The notes below the pieces were generated by a model. That model had not been told where the DNA came from. It was given only the letters and a program-made list of their open reading frames with translations, and searched no databases. Below, piece after piece: positions 36,231 to 45,814 of a stretch of DNA of 64,000 nt. The DNA is taken from contig NZ_NINX01000051.1 in the NCBI RefSeq assembly GCF_002188635.1, positions 206,373-270,372 of the forward strand, read 5' to 3'. This stretch comes from Pigmentiphaga sp. NML030171 (GTDB lineage Bacteria; Pseudomonadota; Gammaproteobacteria; Burkholderiales; Burkholderiaceae_B). Both the position numbers and the translations under genes were made by a program. Numbering within the stretch: the stretch's first letter is position 1; each line of letters begins with the position of its first letter.

Positions 36231-36289
36231 TTGCCTCATCTGCCGGGGTTGGCGCGACCACTCCACAGCGGCAGCAAGATGGAGTCAAC

Positions 36290-36574
36290 GTGAAGATCAC
36301 CCCAAAGGGTCCCGATTCAATCAAGGTTTCCCGGTCCGCCCCAGGCACGGAAGCCCGTCCCGCGACGCCCGCCCCGGCGCCCGCCGGCGGATCGGGGCTC
36401 GACCAGGTCCAGCTGTCGGCGCTGGCCACCAACCAGGTGCCGGCGGGCGAAGCTCCCTTCAACGCCGAGAACGTCGAGCGCATCAAGCAGGCCATTCGCA
36501 ACGGCGAATTCACCGTGAACGCCGAGGTCGTCGCCGACCGCCTGCTGGAAATCGAAAGCGGCCTGGCGCGCTAA
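36290..36574 (+). CDS. flgM: Anti-sigma-28 factor FlgM
   Basis: 94 residues from GTG 36290, with GGAG six bases upstream. A longer ATG reading from 36200 would start before the promoter's own -10 box and is rejected. The N-terminus is flexible and Ala/Pro-rich. The C-terminal sigma-binding part covers about 48-94 (DQVQLSALATNQ, NAENVERIKQAIRNGEF, ADRLLEIESGL). FlgM holds FliA until it is exported through the finished hook. flgN follows after 2 bases. Confidence 0.95.
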   Translation: MKITPKGPDSIKVSRSAPGTEARPATPAPAPAGGSGLDQVQLSALATNQVPAGEAPFNAENVERIKQAIRNGEFTVNAEVVADRLLEIESGLAR

Positions 36575-36576
36575 TC

Positions 36577-36933
36577 ATGACCCCCGACGAATTCTCCCAG
36601 ATCGTCGAACGCTGCTGCGCCGCCGGCAAGTCGCTGGCCCAGGCCGTCGCCGGCGCGGACACCCAGCGCATCGACGCCGCCACCCAGGACCTCAGCCTGC
36701 GCGTGCTGGAAGTGCAGCGCGCCATCCCGCGTGCCCTGCCCGGCCTGCAGGCCGCCGAGCCGCAAGTGCGGCAGGCCTGGCGCGAACGCCTGGCCGAAGC
36801 AGCGCTCCCGTTGAAAATAGGCGCCGAACTGTCCACGCTCAATACCGTGTCGGCCTCGGCCCGCTACGCTGCACTGGCGCGCATCAGCGGGGCCGAGCTG
36901 TCCTACTCCGCCTCCGGCCAGTTGTCGCGCTGA
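36577..36933 (+). CDS. flgN: Flagellar export chaperone FlgN
   Basis: 118 residues, mostly helical (MTPDEFSQIVERCCAAGKSL), weakly conserved as usual for the family. The assignment rests on its place 2 bases after flgM and on the C-terminal RYAALARISGAELSYSASGQ. FlgN binds FlgK and FlgL before export. It converges with fliA, whose stop is 9 bases away. Confidence 0.88.
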   Translation: MTPDEFSQIVERCCAAGKSLAQAVAGADTQRIDAATQDLSLRVLEVQRAIPRALPGLQAAEPQVRQAWRERLAEAALPLKIGAELSTLNTVSASARYAALARISGAELSYSASGQLSR

Positions 36934-36942
36934 ACACGAGCC

Positions 36943-37665
36943 TCAGCGCCCCCACTCCTTCAGGCGCGTGCGCAAACGCGAAACCGCCTGCGAATGCAAC
37001 TGGCAGATCCGCGACTCGGTCACGCCCAGCACCGCGGCGATCTCCTTGAAGTTCATTTCCTGCTCGTAGTACATACCCATCACCAGCTTTTCGCGCTCGG
37101 GCAGGCGCTCAATGCCGTTCACCACCGCCTCGCGGAAACGGCGGTCCGACAGCCTCGATTGAGGATCGCCCGAACCGTCGGCGGACATATGCCGATCCAG
37201 GTAGTCGTCGGCATCCTCGCCACTCTCCAGATCCTCGTAGTGGAACAACTGCACGCCGCGGGCATCGACCAGCATCTGCTGGTACTCGGCCAGCCCCACC
37301 TCCAGCTCGGCCGCCATCTCGGTGTCGGTGGGCGAGCGGCCGAGCTTCTGCTCGCTGCGATGCATGGCCGCCTCGATCTTGCGCTGGACCTGCCGGACGC
37401 TGCGCGGCAGCCAGTCGCCCCGGCGCAGCTCATCGAGCATGGCGCCGCGTATGCGCTGGGTCGCGTAGGTTTCGAACTGCGCGCCCAGCCCTTCCTCGAA
37501 GCGGCCCAGCGCATCCAGCAGGCCCAGCATGCCGGCCTGTATCAGGTCCTCGATCTGCACGCTGGCGGGCAACCGTGCCACCATGTGATGGGCCATCCGG
37601 CGCACCATGGGCACGTACTGTTCGACGTTGGTCTCGCGCGCCAGGGTTCCTTCACGCGTATACAT
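36943..37665 (-). CDS. fliA: RNA polymerase sigma factor FliA (sigma-28)
   Basis: 240 residues. Region 2 covers about 18-85 (QIEDLIQAGMLGLLDALGRF, FETYATQRIRGAMLDELRRG), region 3 about 95-150, and region 4 about 185-235 (LPEREKLVMGMYYEQEMNFK, VTESRICQLHSQAVSRLR). It directs late flagellar, motor and chemotaxis genes. It is the last gene of the flhB-flhA-flhF-fliA run, 42 bases after flhF. Its anti-sigma gene flgM lies just downstream on the other strand. Confidence 0.98.
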   Translation of the reverse strand: MYTREGTLARETNVEQYVPMVRRMAHHMVARLPASVQIEDLIQAGMLGLLDALGRFEEGLGAQFETYATQRIRGAMLDELRRGDWLPRSVRQVQRKIEAAMHRSEQKLGRSPTDTEMAAELEVGLAEYQQMLVDARGVQLFHYEDLESGEDADDYLDRHMSADGSGDPQSRLSDRRFREAVVNGIERLPEREKLVMGMYYEQEMNFKEIAAVLGVTESRICQLHSQAVSRLRTRLKEWGR

Positions 37666-37707
37666 TCATCTCTCGCGGGGAAAATTCGGGACGGGGGTGT
37701 CCCATGG

Positions 37708-39342
37708 TCAGGCCTGCGCCGGCTGCGACGATGCGGACTCCACCGGCGGCATCGCGGCCGCGCACGCCCAGTCGAGCTCCTCGGCCTCCAGCGCGAACAC
37801 CGGCGCGTTGCGCACGCGCAGCGCCCGGTGCACCAGCAGCCGCGCGTTGGCGACATGGATGTCCTCGGGCACGCGCTGGCCGTTGGTCATGTAGTGCAAC
37901 GGCACGCGATGGCGGATGGCCGCGTCCAGCACGCCGCCCAGGCGCACGGCTTCGTCCAGCTTGGACACCACCATGCCCGCCAGCCCGCCGGCCGAATAGC
38001 CGTTCACGATGTCCTCCGCCTGCTCGGCATGCGAGCCACCGGGCATCACCAGCAGCCGCTTGACTCCTTCGCCAGAGATGGCCTGCAGGTGGCGCGCGAT
38101 CTGCGTATCGCGCTGGCTCATGCCTGCCGTGTCGATCAGGACCAGCTTGCGGTCCGCCATGCTGGCCAGGAGGACGTCGAGATCGCTGGCGCCCTTGGCC
38201 GCATAGACCTCGACGCCGAGAATGCGGCCGAAGGTGTGAAGCTGGTCCACCGCGCCGATCCGGTTCTGGTCGGTCGAGATCAATCCCAGCGCGCCAGCGC
38301 CGTACCTGACCACGCAGTGGGCCGCGATCTTGGCGGTGGTGGTGGTCTTGCCCACCCCCGTGGGGCCGACGATGGCGTAGCGCCCGCCCTGGGCGACGAT
38401 GCTGGCTTCGGCGTCGACGCAGGCAAGATTGCGGACCAGCACTTCGGCCAGCCAGCGCTCGACGTCGTCCACGCCCTGGGAGGCCGGCAGGCGCGACGCG
38501 ACGCTGCGTGCCAGCTCCGGCGTGAAACCGCAGTCGACCATGCGCCGCCACAGCTCGCGGCGCAGCGGGTGGCGCTGGGTGCTGTCGCGCCAGGCCATCG
38601 CGTCCATCTGGTGCGCCAGCCAGCCGCGCATCGAGCGCATCTCGCTGACGATGGGATCGGCTACCCGGCTCGCCAGTTCGGCGCGATCCTGTTCATCCAG
38701 CCTGGCGGTCACCGTCGCGGGAGCCGCCGGCTTGGCGGGCGCAGCCTGCCCCGTGGGCCGCGCCGGACGATCGGCAGTCCCGTTGGCGCGGGGCGCCGCG
38801 CGCCGGTCCGCGGCCGGACGGCTCACGCCCAGGCGCAGCACGGGCTTGTCCGCGCCGCCGTCGGCGGCGGCCACCGCCATGGCGTGCGCCGGATCGGCAT
38901 AGTCGCCGCCCGCGCGTACCAGGTGCGGAATCTGGCCTTCCTGCAGGCGCGGCCATTCGACGCGCGGCGGCTCGGCCGCGGCGGCGTCCGGCTGCGCCTG
39001 GGTGGCCGGTGTCGCGCGCCCGGGCGTCTCGTCATGCTGCGCCAGCACCCGGGCCGCCGGCGACAGGCGCACCGATTCGTCCTCCATGTCGTCCCACAGG
39101 GCCGGCCGGGCAGCCTGTTCCTCCCGAGAAGGATCGACTGCCGACGCCGAGGCGACGGCCACGTGGGCCACCTCGCCCGCGACCTCGTCTGCCGTGGGCA
39201 TGTCCTGCGCGCGGATGCCGACCACCTCGACCCCTGCCGTGGTACGCCGGGTCGACACGATCATGGCATCGGCGCCCAGGGCTTCGCGCATCATGCGCAG
39301 GCAATCCCGCGTGGAGGCAGCAATGAATTTGCGGAACTTCAT
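37708..39342 (-). CDS. flhF: Flagellar biosynthesis GTPase FlhF
   Basis: 544 residues. N-terminal MKFRKFIAASTRDCLRMMRE, then a long low-complexity basic/Ala region to about 215, the N domain at about 220-310, and the SRP-type GTPase with P-loop GPTGVGKT at 326-333 and the later DTAGMSQRD. It sets flagellar position and number, usually with the ATPase FlhG. No flhG gene follows; fliA comes next after 42 bases. Confidence 0.95.
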   Translation of the reverse strand: MKFRKFIAASTRDCLRMMREALGADAMIVSTRRTTAGVEVVGIRAQDMPTADEVAGEVAHVAVASASAVDPSREEQAARPALWDDMEDESVRLSPAARVLAQHDETPGRATPATQAQPDAAAAEPPRVEWPRLQEGQIPHLVRAGGDYADPAHAMAVAAADGGADKPVLRLGVSRPAADRRAAPRANGTADRPARPTGQAAPAKPAAPATVTARLDEQDRAELASRVADPIVSEMRSMRGWLAHQMDAMAWRDSTQRHPLRRELWRRMVDCGFTPELARSVASRLPASQGVDDVERWLAEVLVRNLACVDAEASIVAQGGRYAIVGPTGVGKTTTTAKIAAHCVVRYGAGALGLISTDQNRIGAVDQLHTFGRILGVEVYAAKGASDLDVLLASMADRKLVLIDTAGMSQRDTQIARHLQAISGEGVKRLLVMPGGSHAEQAEDIVNGYSAGGLAGMVVSKLDEAVRLGGVLDAAIRHRVPLHYMTNGQRVPEDIHVANARLLVHRALRVRNAPVFALEAEELDWACAAAMPPVESASSQPAQA

Positions 39343-39379
39343 GGAGCGGATACCTGGAAGCTAGAGAGGATGGACATGC

Positions 39380-41467
39380 TCAGCGCCCTCCCAGCGTCAA
39401 TGCGACGCGGATCAGGCGGGATTCGGGAATCTCGGAATGCGCCAGCACCTTCAGGCGCGGCACGGAACGGCGGAAGAAACGAGCCAGGGCCAGGCGCAGG
39501 CGGTCGGGCACGAGCAGCGCGGCGGGTTTGCCCACGGCATCCATCTTCTCGACCGCGGCGGCGGCTTCGCTCAACAGGCGTTCGGCCAGGCCGGGCTCGA
39601 TGGCGCCGATCTCACCGGCCTTGGAACTGATGGTCTGGAGTATGCGCTCCAGCTCGGGGTCCAGCGCCAGCACGTCGACTTCGCCGTTGGCGCCGAAAAT
39701 CCCCTGGGTGATGGCCCGCCCCAGCGCGACTCGCACCGCCCCGACCAGTTCGACCGGATCCTGGATATGGACCGCGTGCTCGGACAGCGTCTCGACGATG
39801 GTGCCGAAGTCGCGGATGTGGACCCCCTCGTCCAGCAGCGATTGCAGGACCCGTTGCAGCGTAGCCATCGAGATCAGCTTGGGTACCAGGTCTTCCAGCA
39901 GCTTGGGCGTGCCGCGCGTGAAGTGGTCGCACAACGCCTGCAGTTCGGCGCGGCCCAGCAGGTCGGCGGCGTGGTTGTGCAGCAGATGGGACAGGTGGGT
40001 CGCGATGACGGTGCCGATGTCGACCACGGTATAGCCGGCGGCCTGCGCCGCCTCCCGCGCGGTGGCCTCGATCCACAGCGCCGGCAGCCCGAACGCCGGA
40101 TCCCGCGTGGGAGAACCCGGGATCTCGCGGGTCACACGGCCCGGGTTGATGGCCAGGAAGCCGCCGGTCTGCACCTCGCCCTCGCCGATCGCCACGCCCT
40201 TGAGCGTGATGCGATAGCCGCCAGGGCGCAATTCGAGATTGTCGCGGATGTGCACGGCCGCTGGCAGGAAGCCGACGTCCTGGGCGAATTTCTTGCGCAG
40301 GGCCTTGATGCGTTTCAACAGGTCGCCGTCGCCGGTCTTGTCCACCAGCGGGATCAACCGGTAGCCGACCTCCAGCCCCACCGTATCGACCTGGGTGACG
40401 TCGTCCCAGCTGGCCTCCTGCGCCTCCGCCGGCTCGTCGACCACGGGCGGCGCGGCCGCCGTCTCGGCCTGGCGCCTGCGCAGCCGCGCCATGCGCCAGG
40501 ACAGCCCGCCCAGGCCCGCCGCCAGCGTCAGGAATGCCAGGTTGGGCATGCCCGGCACCAGGCCCAGCATGCCGATGATCGCGGCCGACAGGGCGATCGC
40601 CTGCGGCGTGCCCAGCAACTGCTTGCCCACCTCGGTGCCGATGTCCTCGCCCTCGCCCACGCGGGACACGATCAGGCCGGCGGCAATGGACACCAGCAGC
40701 GCCGGCACCTGCGCGACCAGGCCGTCGCCGATGGACAGCAGCACGTAGGCACGTCCGGCCTCCGCGAAGCTCAGGCCGTGCTGGCCCACGCCGATCAGGA
40801 GGCCGCCGATGATGTTCACGAACAGGATCAGGATGCCGGCGATGGCGTCCCCGCGCACGAACTTGGACGCGCCGTCCATCGCGCCGTAGAAGTCGGCTTC
40901 CTGGGCCACGTCGCTACGGCGCTTGCGGGCGGTGGCTTCGTCGATCAGCCCGGCATTCAGGTCGGCGTCGATCGCCATCTGCTTGCCCGGCATGGCGTCC
41001 AGCGTGAACCGCGCCGACACCTCGGCGATCCGGCCCGCGCCCTTGGTGATCACGACGAAGTTGATGATGACCAGCACCAGGAAAACGACCACGCCCACGG
41101 CGAAGTTGCCGCCTACCAGGAACTGTCCGAAGGCCTCGATCACCTTGCCCGCGGCATCGGGGCCGCTGTGGCCGTGCAGCAGCACCACGCGCGTGGACGC
41201 CACGTTCAGCGACAGGCGCAGCAGCGTGGTGACCAGGATCACGCTGGGGAATACCGCGAAATCCAGCGGCCGCTTCGTATAGGTGGCCACCATCAGCACC
41301 AGCAGCGAGATCGCGATGTTGAAGGTGAACAGCAGGTCCAGCATCAGCGGCGGCAGGGGCAGCAGCATCATCCCCAGCACCAGCAGGATGAAGGCCGGCA
41401 TGCGCAGTTCGCGCAGCTGCGCCGAATTGAACTCCAACCCGCCCAGCTTGAGGCTGCGGCCGCTCAT
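39380..41467 (-). CDS. flhA: Flagellar biosynthesis protein FlhA
   Basis: 695 residues. About seven or eight membrane segments lie in the first 330 residues. The FHIPEP signature is in TKGAGRIAEVSARFTLDAMP and GKQMAIDADLNAGLI. The cytosolic domain (about 350-695) docks chaperone-substrate complexes. Central membrane part of the flagellar type III export gate. It overlaps flhB by 4 bases (ATGA). Confidence 0.98.
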   Translation of the reverse strand: MSGRSLKLGGLEFNSAQLRELRMPAFILLVLGMMLLPLPPLMLDLLFTFNIAISLLVLMVATYTKRPLDFAVFPSVILVTTLLRLSLNVASTRVVLLHGHSGPDAAGKVIEAFGQFLVGGNFAVGVVVFLVLVIINFVVITKGAGRIAEVSARFTLDAMPGKQMAIDADLNAGLIDEATARKRRSDVAQEADFYGAMDGASKFVRGDAIAGILILFVNIIGGLLIGVGQHGLSFAEAGRAYVLLSIGDGLVAQVPALLVSIAAGLIVSRVGEGEDIGTEVGKQLLGTPQAIALSAAIIGMLGLVPGMPNLAFLTLAAGLGGLSWRMARLRRRQAETAAAPPVVDEPAEAQEASWDDVTQVDTVGLEVGYRLIPLVDKTGDGDLLKRIKALRKKFAQDVGFLPAAVHIRDNLELRPGGYRITLKGVAIGEGEVQTGGFLAINPGRVTREIPGSPTRDPAFGLPALWIEATAREAAQAAGYTVVDIGTVIATHLSHLLHNHAADLLGRAELQALCDHFTRGTPKLLEDLVPKLISMATLQRVLQSLLDEGVHIRDFGTIVETLSEHAVHIQDPVELVGAVRVALGRAITQGIFGANGEVDVLALDPELERILQTISSKAGEIGAIEPGLAERLLSEAAAAVEKMDAVGKPAALLVPDRLRLALARFFRRSVPRLKVLAHSEIPESRLIRVALTLGGR

Positions 41468-42633
41468 GCCCGCCCTCCGCGACGCAGCGGCGCGTCATCC
41501 AGCGGATCCCAACCCGCGGGGATCTCGACCGGCTGCAGCTCGGGCGGCGGTCCGGACACGTAGTCCCGCAATTGGTAGACGTGCGCCAGCACCTGCGCGA
41601 CCGCTCGGTACAGCGCCACCGGGACTTCCTGGTCGATGTCGGCGTGGCGATACAGGGCGCGGGCCAGCCTGGGGCTCTCCAGCACCGCCACCTTGTGCTG
41701 CCCGGCCAGCTCGCGGATGCGCGCGGCGACGCCGTCCGTCCCCTTGGCCACCACGCGCGGCGCCCCCATTCGCTTGTCGTCGTACTTGAGCGCGACCGCA
41801 TAGTGGGTCGGATTGGTCACCACCACGTCGGCCGTGGGCACCGCTTGCATCATGCGCGAGCGCGCCCGATCGCGCTGCAACTGGCGGATGCGCCCCTTCA
41901 CGTGAGGGTCGCCCTCGGTTTCCTTGTTCTCCTGCCTGGCTTCCTCGAAGGTCATGCGCAGGTTCTTGTGGTGGTTCCACCATTGCAGCGGCACGTCGGC
42001 CGCCGCGATGACGAACAGCGCGCCAGCCAGCACCAGCGCATGATTCGACAGCATCCCGCCCAGCTCGGCCAGGGCCCGCGGAGGCGACGGCAGGACCAGT
42101 GCCAGCCAGCCCTGGGAGCCATGCCAGACCAGCAGCCCGGCCACGCCGCCCAGCACCAGGACCTTCAGGATGGACTTGCCCAGTTCGCCCAGCCCGGCCA
42201 GGGAAAAGATACGGCCGAAGCCCTTGAGCGGCGACAGCCGGCTGAAATCGGGGCCCAGCGCCTTGCCGGACAGCACCAGCCCGCCCAACCCGATCGAACC
42301 CAGGATACCCGCCGCCATGCCGGCCGCCAGGATGGGGGCGATCGCCAGCAGTGCATCGGCCAGCACTTCGTTCAACGACTTCAGCAGCATCGCATCGTCG
42401 CGCGTGACGGCGGCCGTTCCCGCCGCCGTGGCGAAAGCAGTCTTCATCCAGGTCATGGCGCGATCGGCGATGCCCGCCCCCGCCAAGGCCAGCGCCGCCA
42501 CGCAGGCGAAGGTCGCGACCGCGCCCGACAGGTCGCGCGAACGCGCGACGCGCCCTTCCTCGCGGGCCTGGTCCAGCCGCCGCTGGGACGGTGCCAGGGT
42601 TTTTTCCTGGCCGCTTTCCTGGTTATCTGCCAC
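41464..42633 (-). CDS. flhB: Flagellar biosynthesis protein FlhB
   Basis: 389 residues. Four membrane segments at about 35-55, 90-115, 150-175 and 195-215. The cytosolic domain has the autocleavage site NPTH at 274-277 (VVTNPTHYAVALKYDD). It switches export from rod/hook to filament substrates, together with FliK. The flhA gene overlaps its stop. A separate FlhB C-domain gene exists at 57267. Confidence 0.98.
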   Translation of the reverse strand: MADNQESGQEKTLAPSQRRLDQAREEGRVARSRDLSGAVATFACVAALALAGAGIADRAMTWMKTAFATAAGTAAVTRDDAMLLKSLNEVLADALLAIAPILAAGMAAGILGSIGLGGLVLSGKALGPDFSRLSPLKGFGRIFSLAGLGELGKSILKVLVLGGVAGLLVWHGSQGWLALVLPSPPRALAELGGMLSNHALVLAGALFVIAAADVPLQWWNHHKNLRMTFEEARQENKETEGDPHVKGRIRQLQRDRARSRMMQAVPTADVVVTNPTHYAVALKYDDKRMGAPRVVAKGTDGVAARIRELAGQHKVAVLESPRLARALYRHADIDQEVPVALYRAVAQVLAHVYQLRDYVSGPPPELQPVEIPAGWDPLDDAPLRRGGRA

Positions 42634-42827
42634 GGTATTCCGGATATCGACGAACGCCGGCGCGCTATCCGCGCCCCCGGCGGCCTCACGCCAGCCAGGC
42701 GAACGCGCGCCGCCCCAGCCATGTAGGCGTATGGATTATTCGCGATGGCCTGCGCGGACAAAGCCCGAAACAGACCCCGGAAAGCGCCGCTACTCGCGCC
42801 CGCGGCAGGCCTGCCGGCGCCCGGGGG

Positions 42828-44654
42828 TCAAAACACCCCTTCCAGCAGTTGCTTCATCTCCAGGACCAGCACCAGCGTGCCGTCGCCCGACAGGGTCGCG
42901 CCGGCCACGCCCTTGGGGTGGATGCCTTCCAGCGGCTTGATCATGACCTCGTCCTGGCCGATGAAGCCGTCCACGCCCAGGACCAGCTGGCGTTCGCCGT
43001 AGGCCAGCACGACCGCCAGCGACGGCGGCTCTTCGCGCTGGCGCCCGAGCAGGACGGCCAGGTCGATGACCGGCAGGATCTCGCCGCGTATGGTCAAGGC
43101 CTGGTTGCTGCCCACCGTGTGCATTTCCTCCTGGCGCAGCGGAATGATCTCGCGCACGACGGACAGCGGAATGGCGTAGGGCTGGTCCACCAGCTTGAGC
43201 ATCAGCACGGGCAGGATGGCCAGCGTCAGCGGCAGCGAGATCACGATGTGCGACCCCATGCCCGGCGCGGACTGGATGTCGATCTGCCCCTTGAGCTTCT
43301 CGATGTTGGTCTTGACCACGTCCATGCCGACGCCGCGCCCCGACAGGTCGCTGACCTCGCTGCGGGTGGAGAACCCCGGCAGGAAGATCAGTTGCAGGCA
43401 ATGGGCGTTGTCCAGCACGGCGGCGTCTTCCGCGCTGATGACGCCTTTCTCGATGGCCTTGCGGCGGATGACGTCGGGATCCATGCCGCGGCCGTCGTCC
43501 GATACCTCGATCACGATGGAATCGCCCGTCTGGCGGGCCGACAGGTGGACCGTGCCGCGCGCGGGCTTGCCGACCGAGCGGCGCTCGACCATGGTCTCGA
43601 TGCCATGATCGACGGCGTTGCGGATCAGGTGCACCAGCGGGTCGTTCAGCTCGTCCAGGATGGTCTTGTCGACCTCGGTCTCGCCGCCGGTGATGTTCAG
43701 CTCCACGTCCTTGCCCAGCTGGCGGGCCAGGTCGCGCGCCAGGCGCGAATACTTCTGGAACACCCGGCCGACCGGCTGCATGCGCGCCATCATGACGGCC
43801 GACTGCAGGTCGGAAACCAGCGTATCCAGCTGGCTGAAGACCGCATCCAGCGTCTCGGCCGCCGCGTCGTCCCGGCGGCTGGTGCCCAGGAGCGCGTCGC
43901 GCAGGCACGACAGCCGGTTCTTGGTCAGGCCGATCTCGCCCGACAGGTTCAGGATCTGGTCGAAGCGCGCCGTATCCACGCGTATCGTCGCGTCCTTGGC
44001 CACGGCCTGCGCGCCGCCCGCGGGGGCCAGCATCTCGGGGCGATAGGGCCGCGACGATGCCGGCGCGCCTGCCTCGGCCGCCGCCGGGGCCTCGACCTGC
44101 ATCCCCGGGGGGTCGCCGAATGCGGCGCGGTAGTAGCCCAGCCAGTCCGGCTCGCTGTCCGCCCGCGGGGCCGGCGCGGCGGCGTGGGCCAGCACGCGCG
44201 AGGCCTCGGCCGCGGCCGCGGCCGGCAGGGAATCCGTCCGCAGCGTGCTGGTGTCGACCGTCTCGCCCATGGCGGCGGCCTCGAGCGCGAGCAGCAACCC
44301 GGCGGGCGCCGGCTCGGGCATCGCCCCGCGCTCCATTTCCGAGAACATGCGCCGCACTTCTCCCGTCGCGGCCAGGATCACGTCCATGATTTCCGGCGTG
44401 ATGCGCAGCGAGCCGCCGCGCAGCAGGTCCAGCAGGTTCTCGCCCCGGTGGCACAACTCCACCAGCGGCGTCGCCTCGAGGAACCCGGCCCCGCCCTTGA
44501 CCGTGTGGAAACCCCGGAACACCTGGTTGAGCAGGCCGGCGTCGTCGGGACGCTGCTCCAGCTCGACCAGGCCGATGTCGACGTCGTCGAGCAGGTCCGA
44601 AGCCTCGGTCAGAAAATCGGCAAGCAGGTCCTGCATGTCGGAGAAGGCTGACAC
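42828..44654 (-). CDS. cheA: Chemotaxis histidine kinase CheA
   Basis: 608 residues. Hpt (P1) domain at about 1-110 with His50 in RGFHTVKGGAGF, an Ala/Pro-rich linker at about 115-225, dimerisation domain at about 228-290, HATPase at about 290-465 (HLIRNAVDHGIE, DDGRGMD, GRGVGMDVV), and the CheW-like domain at about 470-608. No clear CheY-binding P2 domain is seen in the linker. It phosphorylates CheY and CheV. It follows cheZ by 12 bases; a 194-base gap separates it from flhB. Confidence 0.95.
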   Translation of the reverse strand: MSAFSDMQDLLADFLTEASDLLDDVDIGLVELEQRPDDAGLLNQVFRGFHTVKGGAGFLEATPLVELCHRGENLLDLLRGGSLRITPEIMDVILAATGEVRRMFSEMERGAMPEPAPAGLLLALEAAAMGETVDTSTLRTDSLPAAAAAEASRVLAHAAAPAPRADSEPDWLGYYRAAFGDPPGMQVEAPAAAEAGAPASSRPYRPEMLAPAGGAQAVAKDATIRVDTARFDQILNLSGEIGLTKNRLSCLRDALLGTSRRDDAAAETLDAVFSQLDTLVSDLQSAVMMARMQPVGRVFQKYSRLARDLARQLGKDVELNITGGETEVDKTILDELNDPLVHLIRNAVDHGIETMVERRSVGKPARGTVHLSARQTGDSIVIEVSDDGRGMDPDVIRRKAIEKGVISAEDAAVLDNAHCLQLIFLPGFSTRSEVSDLSGRGVGMDVVKTNIEKLKGQIDIQSAPGMGSHIVISLPLTLAILPVLMLKLVDQPYAIPLSVVREIIPLRQEEMHTVGSNQALTIRGEILPVIDLAVLLGRQREEPPSLAVVLAYGERQLVLGVDGFIGQDEVMIKPLEGIHPKGVAGATLSGDGTLVLVLEMKQLLEGVF

Positions 44655-44666
44655 TCGTTTACTCGC

Positions 44667-45419
44667 TCAAAATCCCAGGCTTTCCAGCAGGTCGTCGACC
44701 TGCGCCTGGTTGGTCACCACGTCGTCGCGGCTGGAGGCGTCGATGACGGGGCCGTTCATCCATTCGCTGTGCGCGGCATTGCGCTTCTCGGGAGGCGTGC
44801 TCTCGATCAGCAGCTTGACCAGCTCGTCCTCGAAGTCCTGGGCGAGCTTGAGCACCTTCTGGATGACCTGGCCCGTCAGGTCATGGAAATCCTGCGCCAT
44901 CATGATGTCGGTCAGCAGCGCCTGGGTGGCTCGGGCATCCTCCTGGGTACGGTCCAAGAAGGCACTGGTGTCGGCCGCCACCTGCTTGAAGTCGTCGACG
45001 CCCAGCCGGCGCTCGTACAGCTCGCGCCACCGCCCGCTCAGGCGAGCGCCTTCCCGCTCCACGCCCTCCTGGATCTCCTGGCCTTTCTCGACGTTGGACA
45101 GGGCGCGTTCGGCGGCCTGTCCCGTCAGCCGCGCGATGTAGTCCAGGCGCTGGCGCGTGTCGGGCAGCGAGTGGACGGCCTGCTCCACCTTCTGGTGGTA
45201 GCCCAGCTCGCGCAACGCGTCGTGCAACTGCCGGGTCAGCATGCCGACCCGCTGGTAGAACTCCGGCGACTGCTCGGCCGCCGCCTCGCCCGCGCTCGCG
45301 GCGGGATCCGCGGCCGGGGCCGCGTCGGCCGCCGGTTCGGCGTCGAGCCGAGCCAGGGTCTCGGACGAAATCTGGTCGAACAACGCTTCGAGGTCTTCGG
45401 TATCGCCGGTATGGGCCAT
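44667..45419 (-). CDS. cheZ: CheY-P phosphatase CheZ
   Basis: 250 residues, mostly long helices forming a four-helix bundle dimer. The phosphatase motif with Asp and Gln is visible in MMAQDFHDLTGQVIQKVLKL, and the C-terminal CheY-binding tail ends QAQVDDLLESLGF. It removes phosphate from CheY-P. It overlaps cheY by one base. An Ala-rich insert lies at about 28-48. Confidence 0.95.
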   Translation of the reverse strand: MAHTGDTEDLEALFDQISSETLARLDAEPAADAAPAADPAASAGEAAAEQSPEFYQRVGMLTRQLHDALRELGYHQKVEQAVHSLPDTRQRLDYIARLTGQAAERALSNVEKGQEIQEGVEREGARLSGRWRELYERRLGVDDFKQVAADTSAFLDRTQEDARATQALLTDIMMAQDFHDLTGQVIQKVLKLAQDFEDELVKLLIESTPPEKRNAAHSEWMNGPVIDASSRDDVVTNQAQVDDLLESLGF

Positions 45420-45814
45420 TACGTGCTCCCGCTCATTTTCTGCACGATCTTGGTCAGCTTCTCTTCCAGCGTCGCCTTGGTGAAGGGCTTGACGATGTAG
45501 CCGTTCGCCCCGATCTGGGCGGCCAGCACGATGTCTTCCTTCTTGGCCTCGGCGGTCACCAGCAGCACGGGCAGCTTCTTGAGCTGGTCGTCGGCGCGGA
45601 TCTCGCGCAGCAGCTCGAAGCCGTTCATGTTCGGCATGTTGATGTCGCTGACCACGAAATTGAACAGGCCGCTGCGCAGCTTGCTCAATGCGATCTGGCC
45701 GTCCTCGGCCTCGTCGGCGTTGTTGTAGCCGAGTTCCTTCAAGAGATTGCGGACGATGCGCCGCATCGTCGAAAAATCGTCGACGATAAGGAACTTCAAA
45801 TCGTCAGGCTTCAT
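45419..45814 (-). CDS. cheY: Chemotaxis response regulator CheY
   Basis: 131 residues, a single receiver domain. Asp12 and Asp13 form the acidic pocket, Asp57 in [13 protein letters not shown] is the phosphorylation site, Thr is in [10 protein letters not shown], and Lys is in [10 protein letters not shown]. CheY-P binds the flagellar switch protein FliM. Its start overlaps the end of cheV by 11 bases, and its stop overlaps cheZ by one. Confidence 0.97.
   Translation of the reverse strand: MKPDDLKFLIVDDFSTMRRIVRNLLKELGYNNADEAEDGQIALSKLRSGLFNFVVSDINMPNMNGFELLREIRADDQLKKLPVLLVTAEAKKEDIVLAAQIGANGYIVKPFTKATLEEKLTKIVQKMSGST

Noticed and set aside
36200..36289. Longer FlgM reading from ATG 36200
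   Set aside because: The ATG lies before the -35/-10 of the sigma-28 promoter (36204-36230), so it would not be on that transcript; GTG 36290 has a proper ribosome site.
39437..41563. Long open frame opposite flhA (708 codons)
   Set aside because: His/Gln/Arg-rich shadow of a highly conserved gene on the other strand.
42634..42827. Small protein gene in the cheA-flhB gap
   Set aside because: The open frame there has shadow-like Arg/Pro/Ala composition and no ribosome site; no gene is supported.
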